DNA of 64,000 nucleotides, taken from the NCBI GenBank assembly GCA_038530555.1, contig JBCBCN010000001.1:682001-746000 (forward strand). The letters are read 5' to 3'. The first letter of the stretch is position 1; each line of letters opens with the position of its first letter. The translations under genes and the position numbers were made by a program. Positions 18,669 to 27,654 of the stretch are shown here, piece by piece. The notes below the pieces were generated by a model. That model did not search any database. It had not been told where the DNA came from and saw nothing but the letters and a program-made list of their open reading frames with translations. This DNA comes from HKCCE3408 sp038530555 (GTDB lineage Bacteria; Pseudomonadota; Alphaproteobacteria; Rhodobacterales; Rhodobacteraceae).

Positions 18669-19003
18669 GGCGCGCTTTGCCCCCGTGCTCGGTGCCGCAG
18701 GCCAATGGCCAGACCCAGCACCGCGGCCCCGATGCTCAACAGTGAAAAGGTCCCGGCGCCGAGGGCGAGTGGCCCCAAGGCGCCCAGACCCGGCTCATCC
18801 GGCGGCAGGTAGGCCGCGTCGATATCGGCGGCCGTCACAGATGGCGCCACGACCGTCAGGAATGACAAAAGCGACGGCACATTCATCATGACCACGACGC
18901 CCGTAGCCATCCAACCCGCGCGCGGCCCCATCTTGAGGCACACGAAAAACGCGAGCGCGCCGGATAGCGCGATCAAGAGGATCGGCCACAGCAGGGCTTG
19001 CAT
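18665..19003 (-). CDS. Small membrane protein of unknown function
   Basis: A 112-residue protein with four predicted membrane segments: ALLWPILLIALSGALAFFV, WMATGVVVMMNVPSLLSFL, a central hydrophilic loop with DIDAAYLPPDEPG, and ALGAGTFSLLSIGAAVLGLA. I do not recognise the family. It starts 15 bp after the murC stop and overlaps the DUF2484 gene by 4 nt, so it belongs to the murC-DUF2484 transcription unit. Confidence 0.75.
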   Translation of the reverse strand: MQALLWPILLIALSGALAFFVCLKMGPRAGWMATGVVVMMNVPSLLSFLTVVAPSVTAADIDAAYLPPDEPGLGALGPLALGAGTFSLLSIGAAVLGLAIGLRHRARGQSAP

Positions 19004-19018
19004 CGGGAGGCGCTCCCT

Positions 19019-20449
19019 TTAGCAGGCTTTGGGTTGCGGCAGCGGTTGGCTCAAACGCTCGGGCAGGCCTTGCGCCCAGGTCGAGATCGTACCGGCGCCC
19101 AGGCACACCACGATATCGCCCGCGCGGGCCTGTTCGCGCACCAGGCGCTCCAGGTCGGCCTCATCGAGGATGGCGCGGGCATGGCGATGGCCGTGGCGGA
19201 TGAGACCGGCGACCAGGTCGTCGCGGCTCGCGCCCTCAATCGGGTCTTCTCCAGCCGAAAACACCTCGGCGATGGCGACGACATCGGCCTCGTTGAAACA
19301 GGCGCAGAAGTCATCAAAAAGGCCCGAAAGGCGGGAATAGCGGTGCGGCTGATGGACGGCGATGACGCGCGCGCCCTCCTCCACGCTTTGGCGCGCGGCC
19401 TTGAGGACTGCGGCGATCTCGACCGGGTGGTGACCGTAATCGTCGATGATCGTGACACCATCGACTTCGCCCACCTTGGTGAAGCGGCGATTGACGCCGC
19501 CGAAACTGGCCAGCGCGTCGCGGATCTCGGAGGCTTTGAGGCCGAGATGCCGCGCCACGGCCACGGCGGCAAGCGCGTTGGAGACGTTGTGATCGCCTGG
19601 CATCGGCAGGGTGCAGCCCTCGATCACCCGGTCCTCAGCCTGCAGCGCGATGTCGAACTGCGCCACGCCCTTTTTGTAGCTGAGGTTGATCGCGCGGATA
19701 TCGGCCTGGGCGTTGAAGCCAAAGGTCAGCACGCGCCGGTCTGAGATGCGCCCGACCAGGGCCTGGACCTCGGGGTGATCGGTGCAGCACACGGCGATGC
19801 CGTAGAACGGGATGTTGGAGACGAAATCATCAAATCCCCGCCGCAGGTTCTCGATATTGCCCCAATGCTCCATGTGCTCGGGGTCGATATTCGTGACGAT
19901 GGCTATGGTTGCGGGAAGGCGGTTGAAGGTGCCGTCGCTCTCATCGGCTTCCACCACCATCCAGTCACTCTGGCCCACGCGCGCGTTCGAGCCGTAGGCG
20001 TGGATGATGCCGCCATTGATCACCGTGGGATCGACCCCGCCCGCATCCAGAAGGGCCGCGACCATCGTGGTCGTCGTGGTTTTGCCATGGGTCCCAGCGA
20101 CGGCGATGTTCGAGCGAAGGCGCATGAGCTCGGCCAGCATCTCGGCCCTGCGCACCACCGGCAGGCCGCGGGCCCGAGCGGCGTCTAGTTCAGGATTGCC
20201 AGGTTTGATGGCGCTCGAGATCACGACGACCTCGGCCTCCGATAGGTTCTCGGCGCGCTGGCCCACATAGATGCGCGCGCCCAGATCGTGCAGCCGGTCG
20301 GTGATCTTGGACGCCTTCAGGTCCGAGCCCTGCACTTGATAGCCGTGGTTCAATAGCACCTCGGCGATGCCGGACATGCCGATGCCGCCGATGCCCACGA
20401 AATGGATCGGGCCCAGTTGCGTGGGAAGTTTCGTTGCCGCTGCGTTCAT
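19019..20449 (-). CDS. murC: UDP-N-acetylmuramate--L-alanine ligase
   Basis: The cytosolic Mur ligase that adds L-Ala to UDP-MurNAc. The 476-residue length is standard. The Rossmann-like N-terminus IHFVGIGGIGMSGIAEVL is diagnostic of MurC; the ATP loop is GTHGKTTTTTMVA; later motifs are EADESDGTF and YGHHPVEIAAVL. Its ATG overlaps the murG stop by 4 nt (20446-20449), so murG and murC are translationally coupled. Confidence 0.97.
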   Translation of the reverse strand: MNAAATKLPTQLGPIHFVGIGGIGMSGIAEVLLNHGYQVQGSDLKASKITDRLHDLGARIYVGQRAENLSEAEVVVISSAIKPGNPELDAARARGLPVVRRAEMLAELMRLRSNIAVAGTHGKTTTTTMVAALLDAGGVDPTVINGGIIHAYGSNARVGQSDWMVVEADESDGTFNRLPATIAIVTNIDPEHMEHWGNIENLRRGFDDFVSNIPFYGIAVCCTDHPEVQALVGRISDRRVLTFGFNAQADIRAINLSYKKGVAQFDIALQAEDRVIEGCTLPMPGDHNVSNALAAVAVARHLGLKASEIRDALASFGGVNRRFTKVGEVDGVTIIDDYGHHPVEIAAVLKAARQSVEEGARVIAVHQPHRYSRLSGLFDDFCACFNEADVVAIAEVFSAGEDPIEGASRDDLVAGLIRHGHRHARAILDEADLERLVREQARAGDIVVCLGAGTISTWAQGLPERLSQPLPQPKAC

Positions 20450-21555
20450 GCGCGTTCTCCTTGGCCGCCCAACCCTTCAACCAACGCTGCCAGTCGATCC
20501 ACCGCATCGGGTTTGGCGCTCGACAAGGCCGCCTGAGCCATGGCAGCTGCCCCCTCGGGCTGGCTCAGGACTTGCGCGATATGCTCCGAAAGCACCTGGG
20601 GCGTCAAACGGCTTTCGGGGATCAGGATGGCGGCCCCGGCGTCAACCAAGCCGCGGGCATTGGCGGTTTGGTGATCATTGGTGGCCGCGGCGAAGGGGAT
20701 CAGGATCGAGGGCCGACCGATCACCGCCAGATCGGCAACGCTCGAGGCGCCCGAGCGCGAGATGACCAATTGCGCCTGCGCAAAGCGGTCGGGCACATCG
20801 CGGAAAAAGCTGTCGATCTCGGCGGATATACGCGCCGTTTCATAGGCCGCGCGCACCCGCTCGATATCTTCAGGCCGGGCCTGTTGGGCCACGCGAACCC
20901 GGTCACGATAGGGGTTGGGCAGCAGGTCGATGGCGGCGGGCACCACATCAGACAGGATCCGCGCGCCTTGGCTGCCGCCGATCACCACGATCTGCAGCGG
21001 ATAATCCCCCGGCGCGATATAGGGCGCGGCGGCGCGTTCCAGGATGGCCCCCCGCACCGGGTTGCCGGTAGGCTCGGCCCGCACGCCCTTGGGCAGCTCA
21101 GTAGGCCAGGTGCCGCAAGCGATCAGGCTGACTCGGCGCGCAAAAAGCTGATTGACCCGACCAAGCACGCCGTTTTGCTCATGGATCATGCGCGGCCGCC
21201 CGGTCAACCAGGCCGCCGCCAGAGCCGGGATCGTCGGATAGCCGCCGAAGCCCACGACCACATCGGGCCGCTCGCGCTGCATCGCCAGCGTGGCGCGCAG
21301 CACACCGGCCAGGATGCGGAACGGCACGGCCAGCTTGGCCAGGATGCCGCCGCGCGCAAAGGTGGCCGAGGCGACCTGTCGAACCTCCACCATATGGGGA
21401 AAGCCCCCGGTATACCGCGCGCCGCGGGCATCGGTGCTGAGTGTCACGCGCCAGCCGCGGCGCAGCATCGTCTCAGACAGGGCCTGGGCGGGGAACATAT
21501 GCCCGCCGGTGCCGCCTGCCGCGATGATCAGGTGCTTTTGGCGGCTGGCCTCCAT
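20446..21555 (-). CDS. murG: UDP-GlcNAc--lipid I N-acetylglucosaminyltransferase MurG
   Basis: A peripheral membrane GT-B glycosyltransferase that converts lipid I to lipid II. The 369-residue product shows the N-terminal glycine loop LIIAAGGTGGHMFPAQAL, the hydrophobic membrane patch region, the loop VVIGGSQGARILSDVVP and the donor-site segment SRSGASSVADLAVIGRP. Only 4 bp separate it from the ftsW stop, and it overlaps murC by 4 nt. Confidence 0.97.
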   Translation of the reverse strand: MEASRQKHLIIAAGGTGGHMFPAQALSETMLRRGWRVTLSTDARGARYTGGFPHMVEVRQVASATFARGGILAKLAVPFRILAGVLRATLAMQRERPDVVVGFGGYPTIPALAAAWLTGRPRMIHEQNGVLGRVNQLFARRVSLIACGTWPTELPKGVRAEPTGNPVRGAILERAAAPYIAPGDYPLQIVVIGGSQGARILSDVVPAAIDLLPNPYRDRVRVAQQARPEDIERVRAAYETARISAEIDSFFRDVPDRFAQAQLVISRSGASSVADLAVIGRPSILIPFAAATNDHQTANARGLVDAGAAILIPESRLTPQVLSEHIAQVLSQPEGAAAMAQAALSSAKPDAVDRLAALVEGLGGQGERA

Positions 21556-21559
21556 GACC

Positions 21560-22738
21560 TCACCGCGCCCGCGCTTGCAGCATACCGCCGAAGGCGTCGG
21601 CGATCTCGCCCTGCGGCCGTTTTCGGGTGAAGGCCAAAAGCATACCGAGCGCGATCCCCGTGGCGATCAGCGATGAGCCGCCATAGCTCACGAAGGGCAG
21701 CGTCATGCCCTTGGCGGGAACAAGGCGCACGGCGACGGCCAGATTGATAAAGGCTTGCAGCGTGATCAGACTTGCCAGACCCGTACCTGCCAGGCGCAGG
21801 AACGGATCCCGCTCCCTCATCAAGCGGAAAAACGCCCTCAGCGCGATTGTGCAAAACAGCCCGATGATCACCAGAACCAGGATCAGGCCATACTCCTCGG
21901 CCGCCACCGCGATTATAAAATCGGTATGGGCATCGGGCAGGCGCCGGATCACCGCCCCCTCGCCCAGGCCCGCGCCTAGAAAGCCGCCTTCCCGGATCGC
22001 GCCCTCGGCCCGGGCAAGCTGTCCATAGGGGTCGAGATCGGGGGACATGAAGGCGTCGATCCGGCGGGCGAAATGCTCGGAGTTTTGGTAAGCGATCACG
22101 CCCGCGCCCGCGATCAGCGCAGCCAGCACAATCACGATCAGCATTGGCGCCCCGGCCACGAAATAGATCACGCACCAGGCGAATAGGATCAGGGCGGACT
22201 GTCCGAAATCGGGTTGGATCGCGAGAAGGCCGACGATCAAAATGGTCAGGCCCAGCGAGATGGATTTGCCCGGCGGTCCGGCAAGCTCCTGACTGGCGGC
22301 GATCATCCAGGCGGTGACGACGACATAGACGGGTTTTAGAAACTCTGAAGGTTGCACCGAGGCGAAGCCCAGTGAGAACCAGCGTGTGCCGCCCGTGCCG
22401 AAATCCGTGCCCAGCACCGGTAGAAGCGCGAGCGCGACAAGCCCCGCCGCACAGCCCAAAGTCGCCAAGCGGCGCAGCACGAGCGGCGGCAACATCGAGG
22501 TGATCAGCATGATCAGCAATGCCGCCGAGCCGAAGACGGCCTGGCGATTGACGTAATACATCGGGTCGAGGTTGTTGCGCAGGGCCAGCGGGGTGGACGC
22601 CGCAAAACCCAGGACAAGGCCAAGCGCGAAAAGGGTCAGAACGCAACCGATGGTAATCCGGTCTACCGACCGCCACCAGCGGGGTAAAACCGCGTCGCCG
22701 GAATGCACGAGCACCGTGCCATGCGCCATCTCTGTCAT
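21560..22738 (-). CDS. ftsW: Septal peptidoglycan polymerase FtsW (SEDS family)
   Basis: A multi-spanning inner-membrane glycosyltransferase that polymerises lipid II at the septum together with FtsI. The 392 residues contain about ten membrane segments, the SEDS segments TRWFSLGFASVQPSEFLKP and IQPDFGQSALIL, and the C-terminal signature GMTLPFVSYGGSSLIATGIA. The ATG at 22738 is preceded by 125 bp containing no gene. The downstream order ftsW-murG-murC is tightly packed. Confidence 0.97.
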   Translation of the reverse strand: MTEMAHGTVLVHSGDAVLPRWWRSVDRITIGCVLTLFALGLVLGFAASTPLALRNNLDPMYYVNRQAVFGSAALLIMLITSMLPPLVLRRLATLGCAAGLVALALLPVLGTDFGTGGTRWFSLGFASVQPSEFLKPVYVVVTAWMIAASQELAGPPGKSISLGLTILIVGLLAIQPDFGQSALILFAWCVIYFVAGAPMLIVIVLAALIAGAGVIAYQNSEHFARRIDAFMSPDLDPYGQLARAEGAIREGGFLGAGLGEGAVIRRLPDAHTDFIIAVAAEEYGLILVLVIIGLFCTIALRAFFRLMRERDPFLRLAGTGLASLITLQAFINLAVAVRLVPAKGMTLPFVSYGGSSLIATGIALGMLLAFTRKRPQGEIADAFGGMLQARAR

Positions 22739-22863
22739 GGGTCTGTCTGCCTACTGCCACTCAATGTGCCCCGAAGGGCCCGCCCGTTTGCCGGGTCTAG
22801 CAACAAGTGTAACGCGAAACGCGGCCCGGAGCTAGGGAAAGATCACGCCGAGTGCGGGCGGCC

Positions 22864-23247
22864 CTAACTGGCGGGTTGCCAGAGCTCCAGCTTGCGGCCA
22901 TCGGGGTCGAGGATCCAGCCGAAGGTGCCGTAATCATGGCTCTCGCGCGGCTGCAGTTCCGACACGCCCTCCCCCGCGGCCCGGGCCAGGATCGCTTCAA
23001 GGTCATCGACCATCAGATTGAGCATGAAGGGTGCCTCGGACGGCGCGAAATAGGGGCTGTCGGCGGCAAAAAGGCCGTAGATCGTGCGCGCGCCCTCGGG
23101 ATGGATCGCGGCACTTGCGCTGTGCAGAAAATCGAAGCCGCCATACTCGTTGGGCTCAAAGCCCAGGACCCTTTTATACCAGTCTCGCGTTGCGTCTGGA
23201 TCCGCGCATTTGAGGAAGATCCCGCCAATTCCGGTAACTTTTGCCAT
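22864..23247 (-). CDS. VOC (glyoxalase/bleomycin resistance) superfamily protein
   Basis: A 127-residue single-domain protein with the beta-alpha-beta-beta-beta repeat of the vicinal oxygen chelate fold: GIGGIFLKCADPDATRDWYK starts the first module and FMLNLMVDDLEAILARA the second, ending in WILDPDGRKLELWQPA with the C-terminal metal-ligand glutamate. The substrate is not predictable. It is a passenger between murD (38 bp downstream) and ftsW in the dcw cluster, on the same strand and likely cotranscribed. Confidence 0.85.
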   Translation of the reverse strand: MAKVTGIGGIFLKCADPDATRDWYKRVLGFEPNEYGGFDFLHSASAAIHPEGARTIYGLFAADSPYFAPSEAPFMLNLMVDDLEAILARAAGEGVSELQPRESHDYGTFGWILDPDGRKLELWQPAS

Positions 23248-23284
23248 GTTTAAGCTCCCACTAAAATGCGCGTAGCATAGCAGA

Positions 23285-24691
23285 TCACGCGCGGCTCAAC
23301 ACCCGCTTGACTTGCGCCTCGAAATCCTCGCCGCGGCGCTCGAAATTGTCGTATTGATCAAAGCTTGCCGCCGCCGGCGCCAGCAAGACCGTATCGCCGG
23401 GCTGACTGTCGGCGATGGCTTGGGCCACGGCCGTTGCCATATCCCCGGCCACAAAGGTCTCGACCGGGGCAAGAGCCCGGGCAAAGGCTTCGGCCTCGCG
23501 CCCGATGACATAGGCGCGCAGGACCGCATCGGCCGCCGGGGCCAGCCGCGCGAGACCGCCTTCTTTCTCCAGCCCGCCGACGATCCAGCGGATGCGCTTG
23601 AAGGCAGCGAGGCCTTGCAGCGCGGCGTCCACATTGGTGGCCTTGCTGTCGTTGATGAAACGCACCCCGCCTGCCTCGGCCACCAACTGGCTGCGATGGG
23701 GCAGGCCCTCAAAGCGCGCCAGGGCCGCCTCGATCAGCCGGGGTGCCAGTCCCAGCGCCCGTGCCGCGCCATAGGCGCAGCAGGCGTTTTGGTGGTTGTG
23801 GCGACCGGGCAGCGAAGGGCATTCCCGCAGGTCAACGGACGCCACCTGCCGACCCTTCCGGCGCTCCGACAGAAAGCCTTTCTTGACGCTGATCTGCCAG
23901 GAGGCCGCGCCCGCCTGGGGCGTGGTGGCGACAGTGATCACACGCTCATCGCCCGCGCCCTCAGCCATTTGCCCGGCCAGGTATTGTCCCTCGACCTCAT
24001 CGATGCCGATCACCGCGCGGTCCGGCCCGCCCTCGATGAACAGCCGCCTTTTGGCTGCGAAATAGCCGCCGAGCCCGCCGTGGCGGTCCAAATGATCGGG
24101 CGCGAGATTCGTGAAGACGGCGATGTCTGGGCTGAGCGAGCGGGCAAGCTCGGTCTGATAACTCGACAGCTCAAGCACGATCACCCCGCCATCGCCCGGC
24201 GGATCGAGATCAAGCACACCGCGCCCGATATTGCCGGCAAGCTGCGTCTCCACACCTGCTTCGTTGAGGATGTGATGGAGGAGCGCTGCGGTGGTGGATT
24301 TGCCGTTCGATCCTGTCACAGCGACCACGCGGGGCACGGTGTCAAAGCGCGCCCAGTCGGCCCGGCCCAGGCTTGCAAAGAACAGCCCGATATCGTTATC
24401 GACCGGCACACCGGCGCTGAGCGCGGCGGCGATCGCGGGATGTGGCGCCGGGTAGAGATGCGGTATGCCGGGCGAGGTGATGAGAGCGTCGACGCCGTCG
24501 AGCGCGCCGGGTTTGGACAGATCGACCAGGCGGAGGCCCGCCGCCTCGCCCGCCGCGCGCCCGCTCGGCCCGTCATCCCAGGCGATGATCTCAGCCCCAC
24601 CGGCCTTCAGCGCAGCGGCCGCGCTCAGCCCGCTTCGCCCAAGACCCAAGACGGCGACCTTGCGGTCCCGGAAATGCGGAACCTCGATCAT
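23285..24691 (-). CDS. murD: UDP-N-acetylmuramoyl-L-alanine--D-glutamate ligase
   Basis: The cytosolic Mur ligase that adds D-Glu. The 468-residue product has the N-terminal AVLGLGRSGLSAAAALKAGG, the ATP loop GSNGKSTTAALLHHIL, the nucleotide-binding VFTNLAPDHLDRHGG and the C-terminal FINDSKATNVDAALQGL. Its start overlaps the stop of the upstream AAA-type ATPase gene by 4 nt (24688-24691). Confidence 0.97.
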   Translation of the reverse strand: MIEVPHFRDRKVAVLGLGRSGLSAAAALKAGGAEIIAWDDGPSGRAAGEAAGLRLVDLSKPGALDGVDALITSPGIPHLYPAPHPAIAAALSAGVPVDNDIGLFFASLGRADWARFDTVPRVVAVTGSNGKSTTAALLHHILNEAGVETQLAGNIGRGVLDLDPPGDGGVIVLELSSYQTELARSLSPDIAVFTNLAPDHLDRHGGLGGYFAAKRRLFIEGGPDRAVIGIDEVEGQYLAGQMAEGAGDERVITVATTPQAGAASWQISVKKGFLSERRKGRQVASVDLRECPSLPGRHNHQNACCAYGAARALGLAPRLIEAALARFEGLPHRSQLVAEAGGVRFINDSKATNVDAALQGLAAFKRIRWIVGGLEKEGGLARLAPAADAVLRAYVIGREAEAFARALAPVETFVAGDMATAVAQAIADSQPGDTVLLAPAAASFDQYDNFERRGEDFEAQVKRVLSRA

Positions 24692-25230
24692 GTCTCATCC
24701 GCCAGGCGTGCAGCGAGCCAATCGGCGCGCTCAGCTATCCCCGCTTCTGGCAAGAGCAGCGGGCGATAGCCCAGCCGGGCGAGCGTATCGGTCAAGGTCT
24801 CATAATCCGCGTTGGCCCTATCCCAATCCGGTTTGGCCTGTTCCGGCTGAGGCGTTGCAGCGTCGAAGATCGCACGCATCGGCGGGGCAAGCACGACGCT
24901 GGTGTGATAGGGATAGCGGGTGAAATACTCTGCCGCGGGTGCGTTCGCCGCGCCCATGGCCAGCGCCGCATCGAGAACACCCCGATCGAACAGCTGCGCG
25001 CCCTCTCGCAAGGCCTCATAATCGGCGACGGCCATTTTGAGCATCAAGCGGGCGTGGCGTCCCGCATCGACCCAAGGCTGGCCCGTTCCACCCGTGGCGG
25101 TCTCGGCGCGAATGACCCGGGCGCCGGGATCGCGCGAAATGGCCCAGCCGCGCGTGCGCATCTCAGCGACCAAGGCGCTTTTGCCCGAACACGCCGCCCC
25201 GGTCAGCAGGATCCTGCTGAGACCGGTCAA
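24688..25230 (-). CDS. AAA-type P-loop ATPase (NadR/AAA_28-like)
   Basis: A 180-residue P-loop protein with Walker A GAACSGKSAL near the N-terminus, a mid segment REGAQLFDRGVLDAAL resembling the Walker B/lid region of AAA_28 and NadR-kinase-like proteins, and the C-terminal DYETLTDTLARLGYRPLLLP. Such proteins may be small-molecule kinases; the substrate is unknown. It overlaps murD by 4 nt, so it is coupled to peptidoglycan synthesis genes, though a direct role there is only an inference from position. Confidence 0.8.
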   Translation of the reverse strand: MTGLSRILLTGAACSGKSALVAEMRTRGWAISRDPGARVIRAETATGGTGQPWVDAGRHARLMLKMAVADYEALREGAQLFDRGVLDAALAMGAANAPAAEYFTRYPYHTSVVLAPPMRAIFDAATPQPEQAKPDWDRANADYETLTDTLARLGYRPLLLPEAGIAERADWLAARLADET

Positions 25231-25251
25231 CTCAGGACCTCCACGGCCAAG

Positions 25252-25647
25252 TCACGCTTCATCATCGTCCACCTCAACCTGGCCCGAGAGGCGCCGCCAC
25301 GCGATGCCCCAATACATCCCCACTGCCAGAACGAAGGATACCGCGACGAGTGCGATCCAGGTATTGGCGCTTGGGTCGCGCAGATCGAGCCAGCCGAAAT
25401 CGTAAAGCACCCAGATGAGCGCGCCAATCAGCGCCACCAAAAGCGCGACGCCAAAGCTGCCGATGCCGCGGAGGACCGCCGTGAGATAAACGATGAAAGC
25501 GATGGCCAGGACCAGGCCTAGAAAGACGATCAGCGCCATCTGTTCAGGCCAGTTCGCCAGGGCCCAGCGCACATAAGAATACTCGGTCGGATTGTAGGTC
25601 GCGATCAGTAAGATCAGCGCAAAACCCCACCGCATCAAAAAGCCCAT
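25252..25647 (-). CDS. DUF6524-like four-helix membrane protein
   Basis: A 131-residue inner-membrane protein with about four hydrophobic segments: LMRWGFALILLIATYNPTEY, MALIVFLGLVLAIAFIVYL, GVALLVALIGALIWVLYDF, and WIALVAVSFVLAVGMYWGIA. The end is acidic (VEVDDDEA). The ATYNPT-Y-S-Y motif after the first helix is what I associate with the DUF6524 family; the function is unknown. It lies 21 bp upstream of the AAA-type ATPase gene, in the same direction. Confidence 0.7.
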   Translation of the reverse strand: MGFLMRWGFALILLIATYNPTEYSYVRWALANWPEQMALIVFLGLVLAIAFIVYLTAVLRGIGSFGVALLVALIGALIWVLYDFGWLDLRDPSANTWIALVAVSFVLAVGMYWGIAWRRLSGQVEVDDDEA

Positions 25648-25767
25648 GCCTGCGCCCCCGGTCCTGCTTCTCAGCCCTTGTTTTTTCTAGGCCCCTGTTT
25701 GGCGCGTTTTGCCCGGCCTTGGAAGGGGGAGAAAATCTGGGCAGCTTACGGATCGCCGAGTCTAGCC

Positions 25768-26466
25768 TCACCAATCGATCGGCGTGCGGTCCCGAAAAAA
25801 GCCGCCCGTCGGGCCATTATCGGGCAGACCCGCCAACCAAATCGCCGTGTCGGCGCCCTCTTTTGGTGTGCGCGGCGCGCCGGGCCCGCCCATACGCGTG
25901 GCCACCCAGCCCGGGCACATTGCGTTGACCTTGATCCCGGGCGGAAGATCGCGCGGCAAGGCCTTGGTCAGCGCATTAAGTCCCGCCTTGGCCACACCAT
26001 AAGCGCCCGGCCCTTCCAGCCCTTCGGAAAACGCGCCCCAGCCCGAAGAGACATTGACGATCCGGCCCCAGCCCTGCTGGCGCATATACGGTAGGGTGTT
26101 GCGGATCAGCTCATAGGGTCGCAGAAACATCACATCGATGGAGATGTGAAAGCTGGACGCGTCTTCGAGGATATTCACCTCATCAAGGACGCCAGCATTG
26201 TTGATCAAAACATCGACCCCGCCGGTCTCCGCCACGGCCGAGGAAATCGTCGCAAAGTTCATCAGATCGAGCTCGACGCAGGTGGCGCCGATCTCGGCGG
26301 CGACCTCGGCGCTTTTGCCTGGAGAGCGCACGCCGATGAAAACCTCATGGCCTTGGGCTACGAGACCTTCGGCGATGGCCCGACCAATGCCGCGATTGCC
26401 GCCGGTGACAAGAGCCTTGCGCGCGGTCACTGGCGCGCTCGCCTGGCGTAAAAGACGGGATGCCAA
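25768..26466 (-). CDS. Short-chain dehydrogenase/reductase
   Basis: An NAD(P)-dependent classical SDR resembling carbonyl reductases. The cofactor motif is TGGNRGIG, followed by NNAGV, the catalytic serine in NVSSGWGAF and the YxxxK pair in GAYGVAKAG; CPGWVATRMGG follows. The frame opens at TTG 26466 (232 residues), but GTG 26430, which begins VTARKALVTGG, may be the true start because SDRs usually start a few residues before the glycine motif; neither has a strong ribosome site. It is a passenger between mraY and the murD-side genes. The substrate is unknown. Confidence 0.85.
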   Translation of the reverse strand: MASRLLRQASAPVTARKALVTGGNRGIGRAIAEGLVAQGHEVFIGVRSPGKSAEVAAEIGATCVELDLMNFATISSAVAETGGVDVLINNAGVLDEVNILEDASSFHISIDVMFLRPYELIRNTLPYMRQQGWGRIVNVSSGWGAFSEGLEGPGAYGVAKAGLNALTKALPRDLPPGIKVNAMCPGWVATRMGGPGAPRTPKEGADTAIWLAGLPDNGPTGGFFRDRTPIDW

Positions 26467-26563
26467 ATGGGCGGATCCAGTGTCAAAGTGAATGCCAAGC
26501 GTGCCATCATCAACGGGTTACCCAGAACATCGCATACCAGCAAGTGGTACGGGCCGCGCCTTC

Positions 26564-27649
26564 TTAGCGCACCTTCAGCGTCGCCAGACCAATCAGCGCT
26601 AGGATCAGCGAGATGATCCAAAAGCGGATGACGATCTGCGGCTCGGCCCAGCCTTGTTTTTCAAAATGGTGGTGGATCGGTGCCATCAGGAAGACACGCT
26701 TGCCCGTGCGCTTGTAGTAAAGCACTTGGATGATCACGCTGAGCGCCTCGGCCACGAAAAGGCCGCCGACGATTGCCAGCACGATCTCGTGTTTCGTGGC
26801 CACCGCGATCGCACCCAGCGCACCCCCCAAGGCAAGGCTCCCGGTATCGCCCATAAAGACAGCCGCCGGTGGGGCGTTGTACCACAAAAAGCCCAAGCCC
26901 CCTCCGATGAGACCGGCTGTGAAAATGAGCAACTCCCCCGTGCCCGGCACGTAGTGGACCTCAAGATATTCGGTGAAATCGACACGGCCCACCGCGTAGG
27001 CGATCACGCCCAAAGTGCCTGCCGCGATCATCACTGGCATAATGGCCAAGCCGTCCAGCCCATCGGTCAAGTTCACCGAATTGGCCGAGCCGACAATGAC
27101 CAGCATTGTGAAGGGGATGAAGAGCCAAGAGAGATTGACGAGCGCGTCCTTCAGAAACGGAAAAGCCAACTGCATCGACAGCTCATCGGGATGGATCAGC
27201 ACGGCGACGACACCGGCGACCGCCGCCACCACAAGGCCGATGCCGAACCGCAACTTGGCCGACACACCGCGGGAGCTTGACCGGCTCACCTTGGTCCAGT
27301 CATCGGCAAAGCCAATCAGACCGAAGGCGACGGTCACGCCCAGCACCAGCCAAACATAAGGGTTGTCTAGCCTGGCCCAAAGGAGCGTCGATAGCGTCAG
27401 CGCCGCCAGGATCAGCAAGCCGCCCATGGTCGGCGTGCCTGCTTTGGTAATCAGGTGACTTTCCGGCCCGTCCTCGCGGATCGGTTGGCCCTCGGCATAG
27501 CGGCGGCGCAGCGCATTGATGAGGGGCTGGCCAAAGATGAAGCCGAAGACCAAAGCGGTGAAAAACGCCCCGCCCGCGCGGAAGGTGATATAGCGGAAGA
27601 GATTGTAGAAATCCCCGCCATCAGAGAGCTCGTGGAGCCAATAAAGCAT
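26564..27649 (-). CDS. mraY: Phospho-N-acetylmuramoyl-pentapeptide transferase MraY
   Basis: A ten-helix inner-membrane enzyme that transfers phospho-MurNAc-pentapeptide to undecaprenyl phosphate, making lipid I. The 361-residue length is typical. Signature segments are AGTPTMGGLLILAAL, the aspartate-rich FADDWTK, NSVNLTDGLDGLAIMP, and the C-terminal APIHHHFEKQGW. It lies 5 bp from the murF stop. Downstream is the SDR gene, 97 bp away. Confidence 0.98.
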   Translation of the reverse strand: MLYWLHELSDGGDFYNLFRYITFRAGGAFFTALVFGFIFGQPLINALRRRYAEGQPIREDGPESHLITKAGTPTMGGLLILAALTLSTLLWARLDNPYVWLVLGVTVAFGLIGFADDWTKVSRSSSRGVSAKLRFGIGLVVAAVAGVVAVLIHPDELSMQLAFPFLKDALVNLSWLFIPFTMLVIVGSANSVNLTDGLDGLAIMPVMIAAGTLGVIAYAVGRVDFTEYLEVHYVPGTGELLIFTAGLIGGGLGFLWYNAPPAAVFMGDTGSLALGGALGAIAVATKHEIVLAIVGGLFVAEALSVIIQVLYYKRTGKRVFLMAPIHHHFEKQGWAEPQIVIRFWIISLILALIGLATLKVR

Positions 27650-27654
27650 CTATT

